From the NCBI GenBank assembly GCA_022560025.1, contig JAFISE010000039.1:62001-126000 (forward strand): DNA of 64,000 nucleotides, written 5' to 3'. Every line of letters starts with the position of its first letter. Positions within the stretch are counted from its first letter, which is position 1. The stretch is from Stagonosporopsis chrysanthemi (Eukaryota > Ascomycota > Dothideomycetes > Pleosporales > Didymellaceae). Position numbers and translations under genes: made by a program. This document shows, in pieces, positions 1 to 11,561 of this stretch. The notes under the pieces are model-generated. The model was not told the origin of the DNA and searched no databases. It saw nothing but the letters and a program-made list of their open reading frames with translations.

Positions 1-1
1 C

Positions 2-2680
2 CTTGACGACCTGCGTCAAAGCCAACTTGCAGGCGATGCGGAAGCCGAAGAGGAAAAGGGATCACGTTGCTTCGAGGTCGACAGTACTGGTGCACGTCTG
101 ACGCTCGAAGATGCCTTGCCACACCTCAACCACTTCTGCGCTTTACTTGCTTCGGGCCCATACGTTGACCCGCGGCCGCAGTTCAAATTCACCTTTTCCG
201 GAGCCGACGATGGTGTTACGGCGGAAGTCACGCTCCCTATATGCGTTGATCGCGCAATTCGGAAAGCTCACAGCCTGAAGTCGTGGCGGACAGAAAAGAT
301 GGCCAAGAAGGATGTCGCCTTTGAAGCGTACAGGAATTTGTATCTTGCCGGGCTGATTAACGAAAACTTACTACCGGTCAGGGAGAAGCCTCAAAACCTT
401 GCAGAGGAGTTGGACATGCCCAACAAGAGACCCTCTGTAGTGCACACATCGGCAACTCTTGATCCTTGGTGCACACTCGTGCAACAGCCTCAGCAAAAGC
501 TCCAGGCTTGGTTTAAAACACCAATTCAGATCCAGACAGTTGGTGATTTGTCTCTGTGCATCAATTTACTCACATTGAAACCGATACTGGCTCATGGCGA
601 CATCGACTTGTTTTGGAGTGAAAAGAAGAGCTACACGGCCAAAATATCAACAACAACAGGAGTCATGATAGACACTGCGGATCTGAATACACTGCGATCT
701 ATCACCCTGAATATTCTCCTCTCCATACATTCGCCAAGAATGCAAGACGAGAGAGACGACTTTCTCTGGCTGTTGGCACCATGTAATAGCGCAGACGAAG
801 GCATAAACTTCGTGAAGCTTGCAGCATGGAACCAAGCCGTCATGGGCCGTCAGCCAGCTGAGTTGCTATTCGCTAAGGGTCAACAGCTCCAACATTGGGG
901 TCTCGTCTCATATACTGGGGACAATCGAAAGTACCTCCCACAGGCTTTTCGCGGCCAGCGACAGGACGCCCCGAATGCCCAGACGTCAGAATCGTTCCTT
1001 CAAGCAACTCGGGTACCTAAACGGCGTGATTTTCTACATCCCGTTATTCAGACCAGCAACGCAAATGATGCGTATACACGGAGTGAAGACTTGAGGGCAT
1101 CAGAATGTGTGGTAGACAATTTACCAGCATCGTACTCTGTCATTGCGCTTCTGATGCCATCAATCATGCATAAACTCGAGGTAACAATGATAGCGGACAC
1201 TTTGCGAACGACACTACTGGCTCCTGTCGACATCCAGACCGAAGACCTGCCACTTGTGGTGAGAGCACTTACCGCATCGTCGGCTGACGGCGAGACCAAC
1301 TATCAGCGGCTCGAGTTCTTGGGCGATTGCATACTAAAGTTCATCTCATCTCTGCACTTAATGGCAGAAAATCCAAGATGGCCGGAGGGCTATCTCACTG
1401 GGAAGAAAGGACAGATAGTGAGCAACAACTTCCTTGCCCGGGCTACTCTGGCGATTGGCCTGGACAAATTCATAATCACCAAACGATTCACTGGGGCAAA
1501 GTGGTCACCCAGATATCTAGGAGATTTGATCAATACCCACCAGTCATCGGAAAAGCCGGAAAGATCACCGAAGCTTCTTGCTGATGTTGTTGAGTCGCTG
1601 ATCGGCGCAAGCTACGTGGTTGGCGGTTTCCCGAAAGCCTTCACATGTGTACAGACACTTCTGCCGCTTGAAAAGTGGATGCGAATACCTGAAGCAAATA
1701 GAACCCTGTATCAGATGGCTCCTACAGACATTTCTATCACAACATTCGACGTCTTGGAGTCATTGATTGGACACGTCTTCAAGAAGAAAATGCTTCTATT
1801 GGAAGCACTTACACACGCCTCTTACATTGGACCCAATGTCCATTCTAGTTACGAGCGACTGGAATTTCTCGGAGACGCTGTGCTTGACTACATCATCTCA
1901 AAACGACTGTATGCACGTAACCCACCCCTGTCGCATCAAACCATGCATGGCATGAGGACAGCAATGGCAAACGGAGCTTTCCTTGCAATTCGCATGCTTG
2001 AAACTACCATTACAGAGCAGACGACCAACAAGGCTACCTTACAGACGGAAGCTCATGAGAGAGCCTTGTGGCAATTTTTACGGACTGGAAGCCTACAATT
2101 GACCACTTCAAGGGATGTTGTTATACAGCAGCACGCAATGGTAAAAGAGCGACTCAATCGTGCGCTGGAGCACGACGACGAGTTCCCATGGCATTTACTT
2201 GCCCTTATCAATGCGCCTAAATTCTTGTCAGACATTGTTGAGAGTGTCATAGGCGCCATCTATGTCGACAGCCAAGGTGACTTCTCTGCCTGCGAAGTGT
2301 TTGTGCGCCGTCTCGGTATCTTGCCTTGTCTCGAACGCCTTCTACATGACGATGTAGATTGCCTGCATCCCAAGGAGCGACTGGGACATCTGGCTGTAGA
2401 GCGCAGTGTACAGTATGCTCCCGTGCACAACGACACAGCAAGCAGGGTGGGCCTGCCTGCTGGCGTGGGCCAGGTTTGGAGATGTCAGGTCAAGGTTGGT
2501 GGCGAGGACGTGGGAGGAGTTGTGGAAGGATTGACGAGGTTGAACGCTGAGACAATCGCGGCCTGGAAGGCGAATGGGATTCTCAGAGGCAAGGTGTCGT
2601 CTGTTGTGGATAGCAGTGGGGAACAAGACGTCTTCTTCGACGCCGACGAGCGAGGAGGTATAGCGCTTGGAGACTGCTAA
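2..2680 (+). CDS. dcl2: Dicer-like protein 2, 3' part (truncated by the left window edge)
   Basis: The frame is open from base 2 to the TAA at 2680, giving the last 892 residues of a Dicer-type ribonuclease that cuts double-stranded RNA into small interfering RNAs for quelling and antiviral silencing. Visible residues about 60-130 match the Dicer dimerisation fold (DUF283). RNase IIIa has its signature LEFLGDCILK at about residue 437 with the distal acidic motif LADVVESLIGA. RNase IIIb has LEFLGDAVLD at about 620 and LSDIVESVIGA, so both catalytic acidic sets look intact. The protein ends soon after RNase IIIb with no obvious dsRNA-binding domain and no PAZ domain seen. That layout fits fungal DCL2 better than DCL1 (family knowledge). 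The DExD and helicase C domains must lie upstream of the window. No intron is needed in the visible part. Confidence 0.95.
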   Translation, partial: LDDLRQSQLAGDAEAEEEKGSRCFEVDSTGARLTLEDALPHLNHFCALLASGPYVDPRPQFKFTFSGADDGVTAEVTLPICVDRAIRKAHSLKSWRTEKMAKKDVAFEAYRNLYLAGLINENLLPVREKPQNLAEELDMPNKRPSVVHTSATLDPWCTLVQQPQQKLQAWFKTPIQIQTVGDLSLCINLLTLKPILAHGDIDLFWSEKKSYTAKISTTTGVMIDTADLNTLRSITLNILLSIHSPRMQDERDDFLWLLAPCNSADEGINFVKLAAWNQAVMGRQPAELLFAKGQQLQHWGLVSYTGDNRKYLPQAFRGQRQDAPNAQTSESFLQATRVPKRRDFLHPVIQTSNANDAYTRSEDLRASECVVDNLPASYSVIALLMPSIMHKLEVTMIADTLRTTLLAPVDIQTEDLPLVVRALTASSADGETNYQRLEFLGDCILKFISSLHLMAENPRWPEGYLTGKKGQIVSNNFLARATLAIGLDKFIITKRFTGAKWSPRYLGDLINTHQSSEKPERSPKLLADVVESLIGASYVVGGFPKAFTCVQTLLPLEKWMRIPEANRTLYQMAPTDISITTFDVLESLIGHVFKKKMLLLEALTHASYIGPNVHSSYERLEFLGDAVLDYIISKRLYARNPPLSHQTMHGMRTAMANGAFLAIRMLETTITEQTTNKATLQTEAHERALWQFLRTGSLQLTTSRDVVIQQHAMVKERLNRALEHDDEFPWHLLALINAPKFLSDIVESVIGAIYVDSQGDFSACEVFVRRLGILPCLERLLHDDVDCLHPKERLGHLAVERSVQYAPVHNDTASRVGLPAGVGQVWRCQVKVGGEDVGGVVEGLTRLNAETIAAWKANGILRGKVSSVVDSSGEQDVFFDADERGGIALGDC

Positions 2681-3653
2681 TAGTCAGCGTTTGGCAACGT
2701 ATGATGTACCGTTCAGTCGGATCGTATGGTGAGGCCAAACATATAGCACGCAATGTTGAAAAGGTGCATCCGATTCCGGGGTGATTGGTTCGGTGCCCGT
2801 CAAGGAGGCAGTGTCGCAGAGGTCGCCGGTCGACTTCTTCCCACCAAGGAAAGTATCAAAACAAGACCAAGCGACTCAGCGCTTCAGAACATCCGCCAGG
2901 CTGCAATGGGTCCGGCAAAAGGGAAACAAAGCCGAGATAGAGTTTGTGGGTGCTGTCAACGCCGCCTAGCACGAAAAGCGGGAGCACACGCGGGAGCACA
3001 CGCGGGAGCACACGGATGGGAACCTACAGGCAACCTTGCTGGTCAGTCACACCCAAAAAGAGAAATGGGGTTTCTTGCTACTCCCAACACAGTCTGTGAT
3101 GTTGTCCGGGCTCTGTCAAGGGTAGGTGTTTGTAGACACCATTCGAGGCATCGAATCACCGTGATGCTAAGCGACGCGATCCCTGCAGACGGTTGAGAGA
3201 CCACCCCAAGAACATCACTTTAGTACTCACCTTCCAACTCTGATCATCAGATACACCATGTCTCGGTGACAGTAAGAGGATTGCCGGTGCAGTGCCGCTG
3301 CTTTGACCCTGTGGGGTTTCGTGTGGCGTCGTTCTCCGTGTCTGTATGAGGCGTGTGGCGCACTTCACCCACTGCACTTCGCACAGACTGACCATGCCGT
3401 GCGCTGACTCCGGACCGTCCCCTCTCCTATGGGGGCCATCTGCCTCAGTCAGTCATTGCATTATTGCGGCACTGAGACAATCGAGCATTACCAAGGCAGC
3501 ATGAATCTTTTACCAATATAAGATGGACAGACATCGTCGTGGTAGAACGAATCATCACAACCCCGCACAAACTTCTTCAATACTTTTTATTGCTAAGCAG
3601 TACTATCACTCTTGAGCTTTGGCATCAATCGCTCAACATTACTATCAATCATC
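2681..3653. other. Intergenic stretch after dcl2
   Basis: There are 973 bp between the dcl2 stop and the small spliced gene at 3654. I see no supported gene. The only structure noted is a perfect 12-bp triplication at 2979-3014. Short ORFs here overlap each other in different frames and match no family I know. Confidence 0.6.
2979..3014. repeat. Three tandem copies of a 12-bp unit
   Basis: The unit CGGGAGCACACG is present three times head to tail with no mismatch. It lies about 300 bp downstream of the dcl2 stop codon. No function is evident; it is probably a slippage-type minisatellite that could vary in copy number between strains. Confidence 0.85.
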
Positions 3654-3898
3654 ATGTCTTCGTCTCAGCAAAATACCCAGCAGCCATCTGCTGGGAGGGC
3701 AACAGGAGCGTCTGGCGGTGCATACGGCAAATTTCCTTGCAGAAACGCATGGAGGGAAGGTCATCCCAGAGAGTATCATTTGGTGGATACTGCTGATGCG
3801 TTGTGTGCTTCGTGCCAGGTATGATTCAGCTGTCCCAGGACCATGGGCCACTATCCCACTAACCTTCGCACCAGTGCGAACCTCGCCCGCGGCGCTGA
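3654..3898 (+). CDS. Small two-exon hypothetical protein, 62 aa
   Basis: Exon 1 is 3654-3818 and exon 2 is 3875-3898, separated by a 56-nt intron. The intron starts GTATGA, has an ACTAACC branch site about 12 nt before its end, and closes with CCAG. Such complete splice signals in a short ORF are the main support for a real gene. The predicted product starts MSSSQQNTQQ, is polar and has no signal peptide. It contains REYHLVDTADALCASCQC near the C-terminus, a possible metal-binding cysteine pair, and ends in a basic PRPRR tail. I do not recognise the family. It is the only supported gene in the gap between dcl2 and the MUG190-like gene. The frame is kept exactly across the splice. Confidence 0.5.
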
Positions 3899-6800
3899 AA
3901 AAGATGATGCATCCCCGGCGATTCCGTATTTGAGCCCAGTGAATGACGGCATCGCGTCTTGTCAAGCTCAACAGTCGAATACTCAGATAACCGTTTGAAG
4001 GACGCGAAGGATGGATGAGGATGAGTACGCTACAGGAACCGATCAGGAGGATTCGCAGAATTTGTAAGCGAGCTGAAGTACTGTAATTCTTTGGGACTGG
4101 CGGCTTTTCAAAGGGTCCTTGGAATGTGCGTGCGCACTACGCCTTGAAGTAGTCCTACGCGTGTAATGAATAGCCCTAGCTATACGTACAGGCTGTTGAA
4201 TACATTTTCTTACTCAAAAAGTCCCTTCTCTGCCTGGCTCCCCTAACAGGGCCATATCACAAATGAGTTATCTAATCCTGCACGTCTTCTAAGCAAACAT
4301 TTAGTTCACGCAGGTAATGTCTAGTCGACGCTCACAGATGTAGTACCGATCGGAGCCCAGATAGCTGTCCGTTGTTCACAATAGACGCAGCAGATCTTGA
4401 TTCATGAAACACCAAAAGCAGCGTTGAAGCTAAGCAGGTGGCGCGATGCCACTAAACGGGAAGGACGCCTTGACTGGCATTGCACCTGCTGCAACGGCTT
4501 CGATCCAGAAGGCGCAAGCTGGACAGGCATAAACACGTGTCATGCTGCGCCGTTGCTTGTGCTGCGGCACTTCTTCCTTCCTCCTCACAGGCTGAAAAGA
4601 CTGACTCGACGACTCAACAGCAATCGCCAGATTGAACGTGCCCTGCTCAACTTACCCTAAGTAAGCCTCGCAATTCCACACCTACCTTGGCTCGATAATG
4701 GTGAGTAGCCCGATGGACGGCTCCTCTCTGCATATGTCCCGCATACGTCATTCATCACCTGTTCGCTTCGCTGCGAGTGTCGATGCCACTTTCACCACTG
4801 AACCGATCAATCCGTACGTCTGCGTACGACCGAGGGTATTATGAGCCCCCATAGGTTACAACAAACCGTGCCGCCAACCACTGAGAGCTCGGTACTCACA
4901 AGCATGCCCTAGCTGGCGTGGCACGCTGACAGGAGCGAACGATTAGATTGAGGCTAGTATTATCACAACATTTTACAGGCGTCAATTGTGCGTCTGTCGC
5001 GGTACAATCCTTGTCCTAACGGCGCAGTATGTCTTGTCTGCCATCGGCTTGATCGCGCCCGCCACACCAGACTACCATTGGCGAACAACACTGTCATCCT
5101 TAACAGGTCTCCCACGTTCCAATCACGATCTCATCAGTCGCAACGGCAGTAACACGCGAGTTTATCGCGCAGGAGAGGATGTTGTCGGTCCGGCGACCGG
5201 CAACATCATCAGTGACGAACACCCGAGTCGTTGTCGACGTAGTTACGAGGCACTACGCCAGGCAATGATCACACGCCTCCTGACTACGAGAGGCAGTCAT
5301 ATTCATCTGAGTTATACCACTAACACGGTCAGATCGCAGGGCAACTGCTCTCGAAGACTCTGACAGCTTGTTCTTCATTGACCCGCATCAGTGAGGCGCG
5401 GATGCTTATGAGTCGTAAACAACGCTCTCACGCGGACAGGCAATCAGCATGGCTGACGACGAACCGACATGTGCGCACTGCGACGACGCCCTCACAATCA
5501 TAACGATACCGTCGACAACGGCAGCAGGTCCGAGCTCGAGCTGCCTGCGACCCAGAAACACCCTAAGCATCCGCAACAGCCCCTTGTTGCAAAAGCCGAA
5601 CACGCCGCCCAGTGCATACCACGTATAGGTTGCATGGTCACCCGTATACCGAGCTGCCGATCAGTGGTTGGCTCTTTCTTCGTCTACAACCCGGCAGCAG
5701 CAGCTGCGCCCTCGTTCATCTCCGTCTCAAGACAGTGACCTCATATCGATGGAGCAAGCTCAGAGCAGGCCGGTTACAACAAACCCCTTTAGAACCAAAC
5801 TTCTTGCCGAAAGAGCAGAGCAACGTGACCAAAGGATCATGCATGTACGCCCAACGCGAACATCGCTGCAGGACGCAAGAGGCCATGCACAGTGCTTAAA
5901 CGCCAAATAGCCGCGTTCTCGACTCGCACGTACGCAATCCTTCTCAATACGACCTTGACGGACGAGGACCCAGACCTCCCCTCTGGCCCGATGCCTATCA
6001 AGCTCGTACTGCTCGGATATACGCGATAGTATTGGGTGGGCTGGAAGCCACAACCAGTGGAATGGAACACCTTCTACTTGCAGCTTTGTCGCTGTTCAGG
6101 AGGAGATTCGTGTCTGACTGCCAATGACTAGTAGACTAGAAGAGTGTGAGCTGTGCTTGCACTCACACCTGAGGCCATGGACCACAACCACGCCTTACTG
6201 GGTTATGATGATACAACTCAACCGTCCCGGATTCCGAACATTGGAGCGCATGTCAGGATCCTTCGCTTGGCATATGGGCAGCAATTCACACCTAGGCGCG
6301 CGGCATGGCAGGTACGCGTTGATCACTTTCGAAGTCCACCAACATCACTCGATCCTGAGCTTCGCCTTTTGCAGCGCCTTGCTCTGATTCGGTCCGACGA
6401 CGCCGCGCTCAGCTGTGCCGCCAGAAGCGCCATACTAGCGCGTAAGGCTGGCTTGGTAGCCAGGCTGTCGGTTCGCGGGCGAAAAGGAGTGGACGAATGA
6501 CACGAAAAGTCTTGGGGCAAGATGGGACTAGTGTCTGCATTGGAGGGTCTCGCAGTGCGCGTGTGATACGATAGGTGTTACTTGCACATGACGTTTGGCG
6601 GGTCGTACGAGATGTCTTCGACTGACAAAGCCCTAAAGCTCGGACCATCAGACTCACACGCTATTGGGTCCGGGGTTCCTTGGACGCGGCTGGCTGCTTA
6701 TGTCTTGGACGGTAGGATGAGACGAACTGATTTCCTGAACATCACTGATTGTGGAGCCTCGAGCTTTATCCAAAAGTAAGCGGCACAACTCGACGCCGGT

Positions 6801-7163
6801 GCGGTTTCACGGTGGTACTTGACCACGCACACGATTTTCCGTCGATGTTCCGTTGTGATTCGGACGCCGAGAGGGACAAGGCAGGCCCTCGAGTCTCGCA
6901 GCGAACGTCCGTCCGACCGACTTGGGTTGAATGCTTGACGTCATTAGTTCACACGCGCATCTCTGTCTGTAAGGTTTGTCAGTATCCTTGTGAGCTGGGT
7001 GCTTTGTTTTGATTGAGGTGACATTAGAGGTTCTGATGTTGATGGTTCTCGTCGAAGTATTACTATGTATTATCTTTTTTCGTCGAAACATGCAATCGTT
7101 ACGATCGAGATGACTAGATCAGTCAACTCTGCAAAACAAAACACTGCACCAAAACGCCATCGC
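3899..7163. other. 3.3-kb gene-poor stretch
   Basis: I find no coding region with family resemblance here. The base composition is not obviously AT-rich, so this does not look like classic RIP-mutated repeat DNA. An ORF at 6177-6500 gives a plausible but unrecognised 107-aa basic protein. An imperfect long inverted repeat lies at 4433-4490. The stretch could hold non-coding RNA, regulatory DNA or decayed genes. Confidence 0.5.
4433..4490. repeat. Imperfect inverted repeat able to form a hairpin
   Basis: The left arm at 4433-4451 reads AGCAGGTGGCGCGATGCCA. The right arm at 4475-4490 reads TGGCATTGCACCTGCT. The reverse complement of the right arm matches the left except for a small internal bulge, giving two helices of about 8 and 6 bp around a loop of about 23 nt. 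It is not in a supported gene and its role is unknown. Confidence 0.5.
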
Positions 7164-10100
7164 TCAGCCCTGGAGATGGTATGCAGGTAAATTATTTAGT
7201 TTCCAGTTTCTACGCACAAAATCAGCCATATCGTTCAATAGTGGGAAGTAGGAAGACTTACCAGTCTCGACACCAGGTTGTCGTCCTTCCAGCCCACCCG
7301 TTACTTTCTTTGTGAGCTTCTTCATACCAATCTTGCTCTGGTCTTTGGCGAACACCAAATTTCGCGCCGGCTTCCACTGCATCAGCCCGCGGTGCTTGCG
7401 CTCCTCCGTCCGCTTGTTCTGCTTGTTTACATCCTTGGACGACTGGGACGATGCATTCGTGTCCGTCGTATCCCATGTACGAACCGTGCTCTGGCTGGGA
7501 CGGCCTTGGTCTGCGTCGGGCGACAGGTCGGTGGGCTGGTGCTTGATGCCGCCATTCTGCTGATTGCCAGTGGTTGTCGCGTCCTCGATGCCCAGATCGG
7601 AGCTGGAGGTCGAGTTGGAGTCGTCGTCGTCATCATGGTCTTCATCGGACGACGGGTGGAACGGATCGTGCAGAGGCTCGTCGACGCCCGGTTCCCTGCG
7701 CTTGCGGCCTTTTGTGTCCATGTAGGCTTTTGGGTCTTCGCCGAAAGCGCCAGACCAGTCTTTGCCGTCCTTTGCGAGCCACTTCTTCTTCTCGTCCTCG
7801 TCGGCATTCTTGAGAATATCGCGGCCCGCGGTAAGGGATTCTTCATGAAGCTGCTGAATGCGGTCTGGAAGCTCCTTATCGACCTTGCGGTTGCGGACGC
7901 CTTCTGTGAGGCACGCTTCCCAGGTCTCGTAAGTCTCGCGGGTGTCATTGTCCACGACGAAGGCCTCGTGTGACTCGTCCGTGCCTGCCTTAAAGCGAGC
8001 GCGGAACTGCAAACGGCCAATCTCCTTGAGGTCTTCAAGACCAGGCTCTTGTTCACAATTATCTTCGGTGATGTAGTTCTGGGTGAGACGTGCGGGGTGC
8101 TGTGTTGTCCAGATGGGGATGTTGATGTCAGTATCTTCATTGTCGATGAAGTGTTGGAGCCAGATGACTGCGTAGGCGTCCGCTTTGCGCTTGTTAGCAA
8201 TGTGGAACTCGAAGACGATTGGCGACCTATAGCGATGCTTGACTGGCAGACGGATATTGTCACGGCCTTCGTGTTTCTCGAGGTCAAAGTAGTAGCCGTC
8301 ACCCTCAGGCAGCTTATGCGCATGGGCGCGGCTAAGCTTACCAGAACTACCTCCAGTGCGCAATTTGAGCTTGGGGGAGTGTTTGTAACCAATCATCAGG
8401 ATATTATGCGAGCGGAACTCGAATGTGCCCACATCCCATCCAAGCATCTGAGGAGGTAGACGAGTCTCAATACTGCGGAACAGAAGTGAGATACGAATGC
8501 GACCGAAGCCAATGCCGCCATCAAGAGGGTACCACCGGGTAGCTTGGGAAGAGGTCTCGAGAATGTCGGAAAGCTTGAGGGGAACCACGCCGAGGATCGG
8601 ATCGTGCTCGCGGTTGCGGGAGTCGCGAACAGTGACCGTAACAATAGCAGAGCGCCAGTCGCGGATGAAGCGCTCGGTTCCAGCATTGAAGATAGGCTGA
8701 GATGAGACAGCCTTGGCACGAGTGCGGTAGACAAGCTGATCGTTGTACAGAATGGTGCAGTAGGATGTGGGAAGGTTGCCGCCTGTCTCCTCAGTCGCCT
8801 CGCCATAAGGCTTTGCGGGTTCGTATTCGCGGCCGTTCCTGCTTCCCGATGTGCCCTTGACATTCTCAAGTTCGAGGTTGACGATTTGATGCACGATAAT
8901 ACTACAGACACCGCTCGGCCACAGTGGATCTGGAGGAGTGTGCATAACCGCATCATCTTCCTCCGAGTTGATGACACCCTTCTCGTCCTGCAGCTTGGGA
9001 TCGTCTCTGAGCTGGTCCGGCAGGTTCTTGTTCTTGCCGTCTGTTCTGAGCTCAGGCCTGAACTTGGGCTTGCCAAAGTAACCCACCTCCCAGTGCAGCT
9101 CACCAGGCATCTCGCTATCTGCGTCCATACCAGCCAGCTTCGATACTTGAGGATACATCTTGCCAGGGTGCTGGATCATCTTTTGCATCGAAAGTTCAAC
9201 CTTGCCAACGATGTCATCAGCAGTGTGCCTGTCAGAATCCCAGAGCTCGACACTGAGGTTTTCGTTGGCCTTGATCAACTCAGGACTAACGAGAAGAGCA
9301 GTGGTCTCCTCCCAGATAGGGTTGAGATCGTCTGTGATGACACGGGTGCAGTACATGGGCTTGCCGTATTTCGAGAAAGCGAGTGTGATGTAAGGATCGC
9401 TGCCACCGTGTTTCGATCCACGTCTGTCCTGCTTGCTCAGACCTTTGGCGCGGTGAATGCGAATCCACAGCACACCAAGGGCTTCGGTATCCTTCTGAAT
9501 CGAGTCGCCCTGAAGGATAGCTCTCATATCAAGTGACATGGACTTTGGAGCAACATACATGCTTGCCGCGGCCTTGATAGCGTAGTTGACGAAGTTGCTG
9601 ATCAGTGGCAGGTTGAGAATGTTTGGTGCCTTCTCAGACATAGGTATACATCCGGCTGTGACCTGAGGGGTACCCATCAGTGTGAAAGTCAGGTTCTTTA
9701 AGAAAGGCGCCTCGGGCGTCATGTTCATTCGGAGGCGGACAGTGCCAACGAGCGACTGAAGCTCGACAAAGATCGGCAATGGCACACCGAACAGGCCCTT
9801 GATCCCCAGGTAGAAGACCAAGTTCATGTGCATATTACGCGCCTTGTCCGATGTACGCTTACCGCTTGGCTGAGCATGGTAGGCGAATGAGACTTCCAGG
9901 TTGTAGAAGTCGCCACCCTCTTCATCTGCTGCTGCTTCCTGTGGGTCCTTGGTCTTCTTGTTCTCCTCGTGAATGGCTTGCTTCATGTCGCCCATCTGAG
10001 CGTCTGGGAGAGCACGCATGCTAAGGATACGCAGAGGATTGCTTCCTTGATTGATCTCGGCCACACGCACATTCTCGATGATACCGGGAACAGACGCTTG

Positions 10101-11091
10101 CATGACATCTTCGAGCGTGTCGGCGACGCCCTGGAACATGTCGGGATTAATGAGACCCCACATGATGCCCAGGAAGGTGTTCATCCATTCGACTGATTCG
10201 GGGAGAAGGTTAAGGGTGGCCTGTAGGTGTCAGAAGTTGAAGAATGTTTGGTATTGCAATACTCACCAGCTGTCCGCGGGTCTGCTCGCTGGACCACTCA
10301 ACTTCCCTCCCGCTGCGTACGACCTCCTTCATCCAAAGCCAGACGCCAGACGACAGACACATGGCCAGGGGAACCAGGCCTTTGAGAGCGCCGCCAAACA
10401 TCTTGCCAACAACGACTGTGACTACCGCAATGCCAATACACAGAATGCCAGCGCGCTTCTCCAGCTCAGCGAACATGGGCTCGTAGCTGACAGACGGTGT
10501 AGGGTGGAAAAGAACATTGGTCTTCTCGCCGTGGATGGGGACGTCGGACGTGGTCCCTTCAGCAACGGGGTCTGGAGGGGCAGTCACGTCCTGGGCTTCC
10601 TTGTAGTCAGCAAGCGATTGCGAGGGGTCTGTCTTGATGGGCTGTGCTGGATTAGTCAAGGCTTCCCATGCACCATATCAAGCACCTGTACTCACTGTAG
10701 GCTTGCTGAGGTTGGCATTGGGTACGATCAGATGCGGATTCTCGACCTCGCTGACCATCTCCTTGCCCACATCGGAAATGACGACCTCGCGGCCAGTCGT
10801 GGGGTCGGTGACGGTCTTCTCGGTGCCCTCGATGGTCCTCTTCTGCACCTTGTGGTCTTCGACGCCATCCTGGGCAGGCGTATTTGGCGTTCCTGCCGTT
10901 GTCTGCTTACTGGTACGAGGCGGCGTCGATGGCGCTGCTCCACCTTTTGCGTTTGCACCCTTGGAACGCTCGTCAATCTCCTTGTCTCTGGTCTTTTTGT
11001 CTTTGTCGAGGTTTTCCACGAATTGCCTCACTGTCGGGATGGGGTTGTGCCCGGAGTAGTGGCCGCCGGGGCCGCGCTGCTGTTGCGCCAT
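7164..11091 (-). CDS. MUG190/tricalbin-like SMP and C2 domain lipid-transfer protein
   Basis: There are three exons on the minus strand: 11091-10696, 10641-10267 and 10220-7164, giving 1275 aa. The introns are 54 and 46 nt with GTGAGT donors. The order is a disordered N-terminus (1-130), a hydrophobic hairpin near 190-235 that should anchor it in the ER, and an SMP-type lipid-binding domain from about 258 that opens with ESVEWMNTFLG. A C2 domain at about 505-640 (GSDPYITLAF, LNPIWEET) and a second, more divergent C2 at about 695-830 follow, then a long acidic, Asp-rich tail. The layout matches fission yeast Mug190 and tricalbins, which move lipids at ER-plasma membrane contact sites (family knowledge). 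A GTAAGT donor at 7261 and a CCAG acceptor at 7170 could remove a final 92-nt intron and change the last residues. Confidence 0.88.
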
Positions 11092-11561
11092 GGTCAGCGG
11101 TGCGGTGGTGAGTGGACTGCAACAGGTCCCTCAACGCAATTGAGGCTGTAGAGAGAAGAAAGCCAGATCTTGCGAGCCCGAGAGAGAGTCGCCCAGCCGT
11201 GGCGTAACCTGAAAGCAGGGAAGCACAACCCTGGAGCTGATCGAGAGCCGCGTCTGTCCCCGCGGTTATGACATCATGGACGCGCCGAGCACCCAGAACA
11301 AGCAACCACGCTTCCCTTTCCGGTTGCGACGCGTCTACAGCTCGCGCCATTTAGCAGCGCAAGGAATTAATGCGAGCCTGATGTGCCGGCTTGCGGCTCA
11401 AACCCCTGCCATGTCGCGAGAGCTGACATGATCGCTGTCGTGACGTATGTAGATCTGCCGCGGGGCGATCACCGCCCTAGCTCCGCAAATGGCCGACGCT
11501 CCAACTACCACGATACGTGACCACAGATCCATACCATAACTAGCTGTAGCCAATACCTTCT
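11092..11561. promoter_or_regulatory. Divergent promoter region, MUG190-like and NagA genes
   Basis: These 470 bp separate two divergent start codons and must carry both promoters unless the true starts differ. No clear TATA box or named factor site was identified. The 5' end of the region nearest the MUG190-like gene has short ORFs that match nothing. Confidence 0.6.

Noticed and set aside
4427..4440. GAAGCTAAGCAGG resembling vertebrate 5S rRNA
   Set aside because: Only 13 bases match. Filamentous-fungal 5S genes have different sequence there (from memory), and the flanks show no 5S box A or C.
6177..6500. 107-codon ORF in the 3.9-7.2 kb gap
   Set aside because: Plausible composition but no recognised domain, intron or promoter support, so it is only mentioned in the gap entry.
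7278..7973. 231-codon plus-strand ORF
   Set aside because: Antisense shadow of the acidic MUG190-like C-terminus; hydrophobic composition is a by-product of the complementary codons.
10051..11151. 366-codon plus-strand ORF across the MUG190-like exons 1 and 2
   Set aside because: It covers the introns and exons of a supported minus-strand gene and has no recognisable domain.
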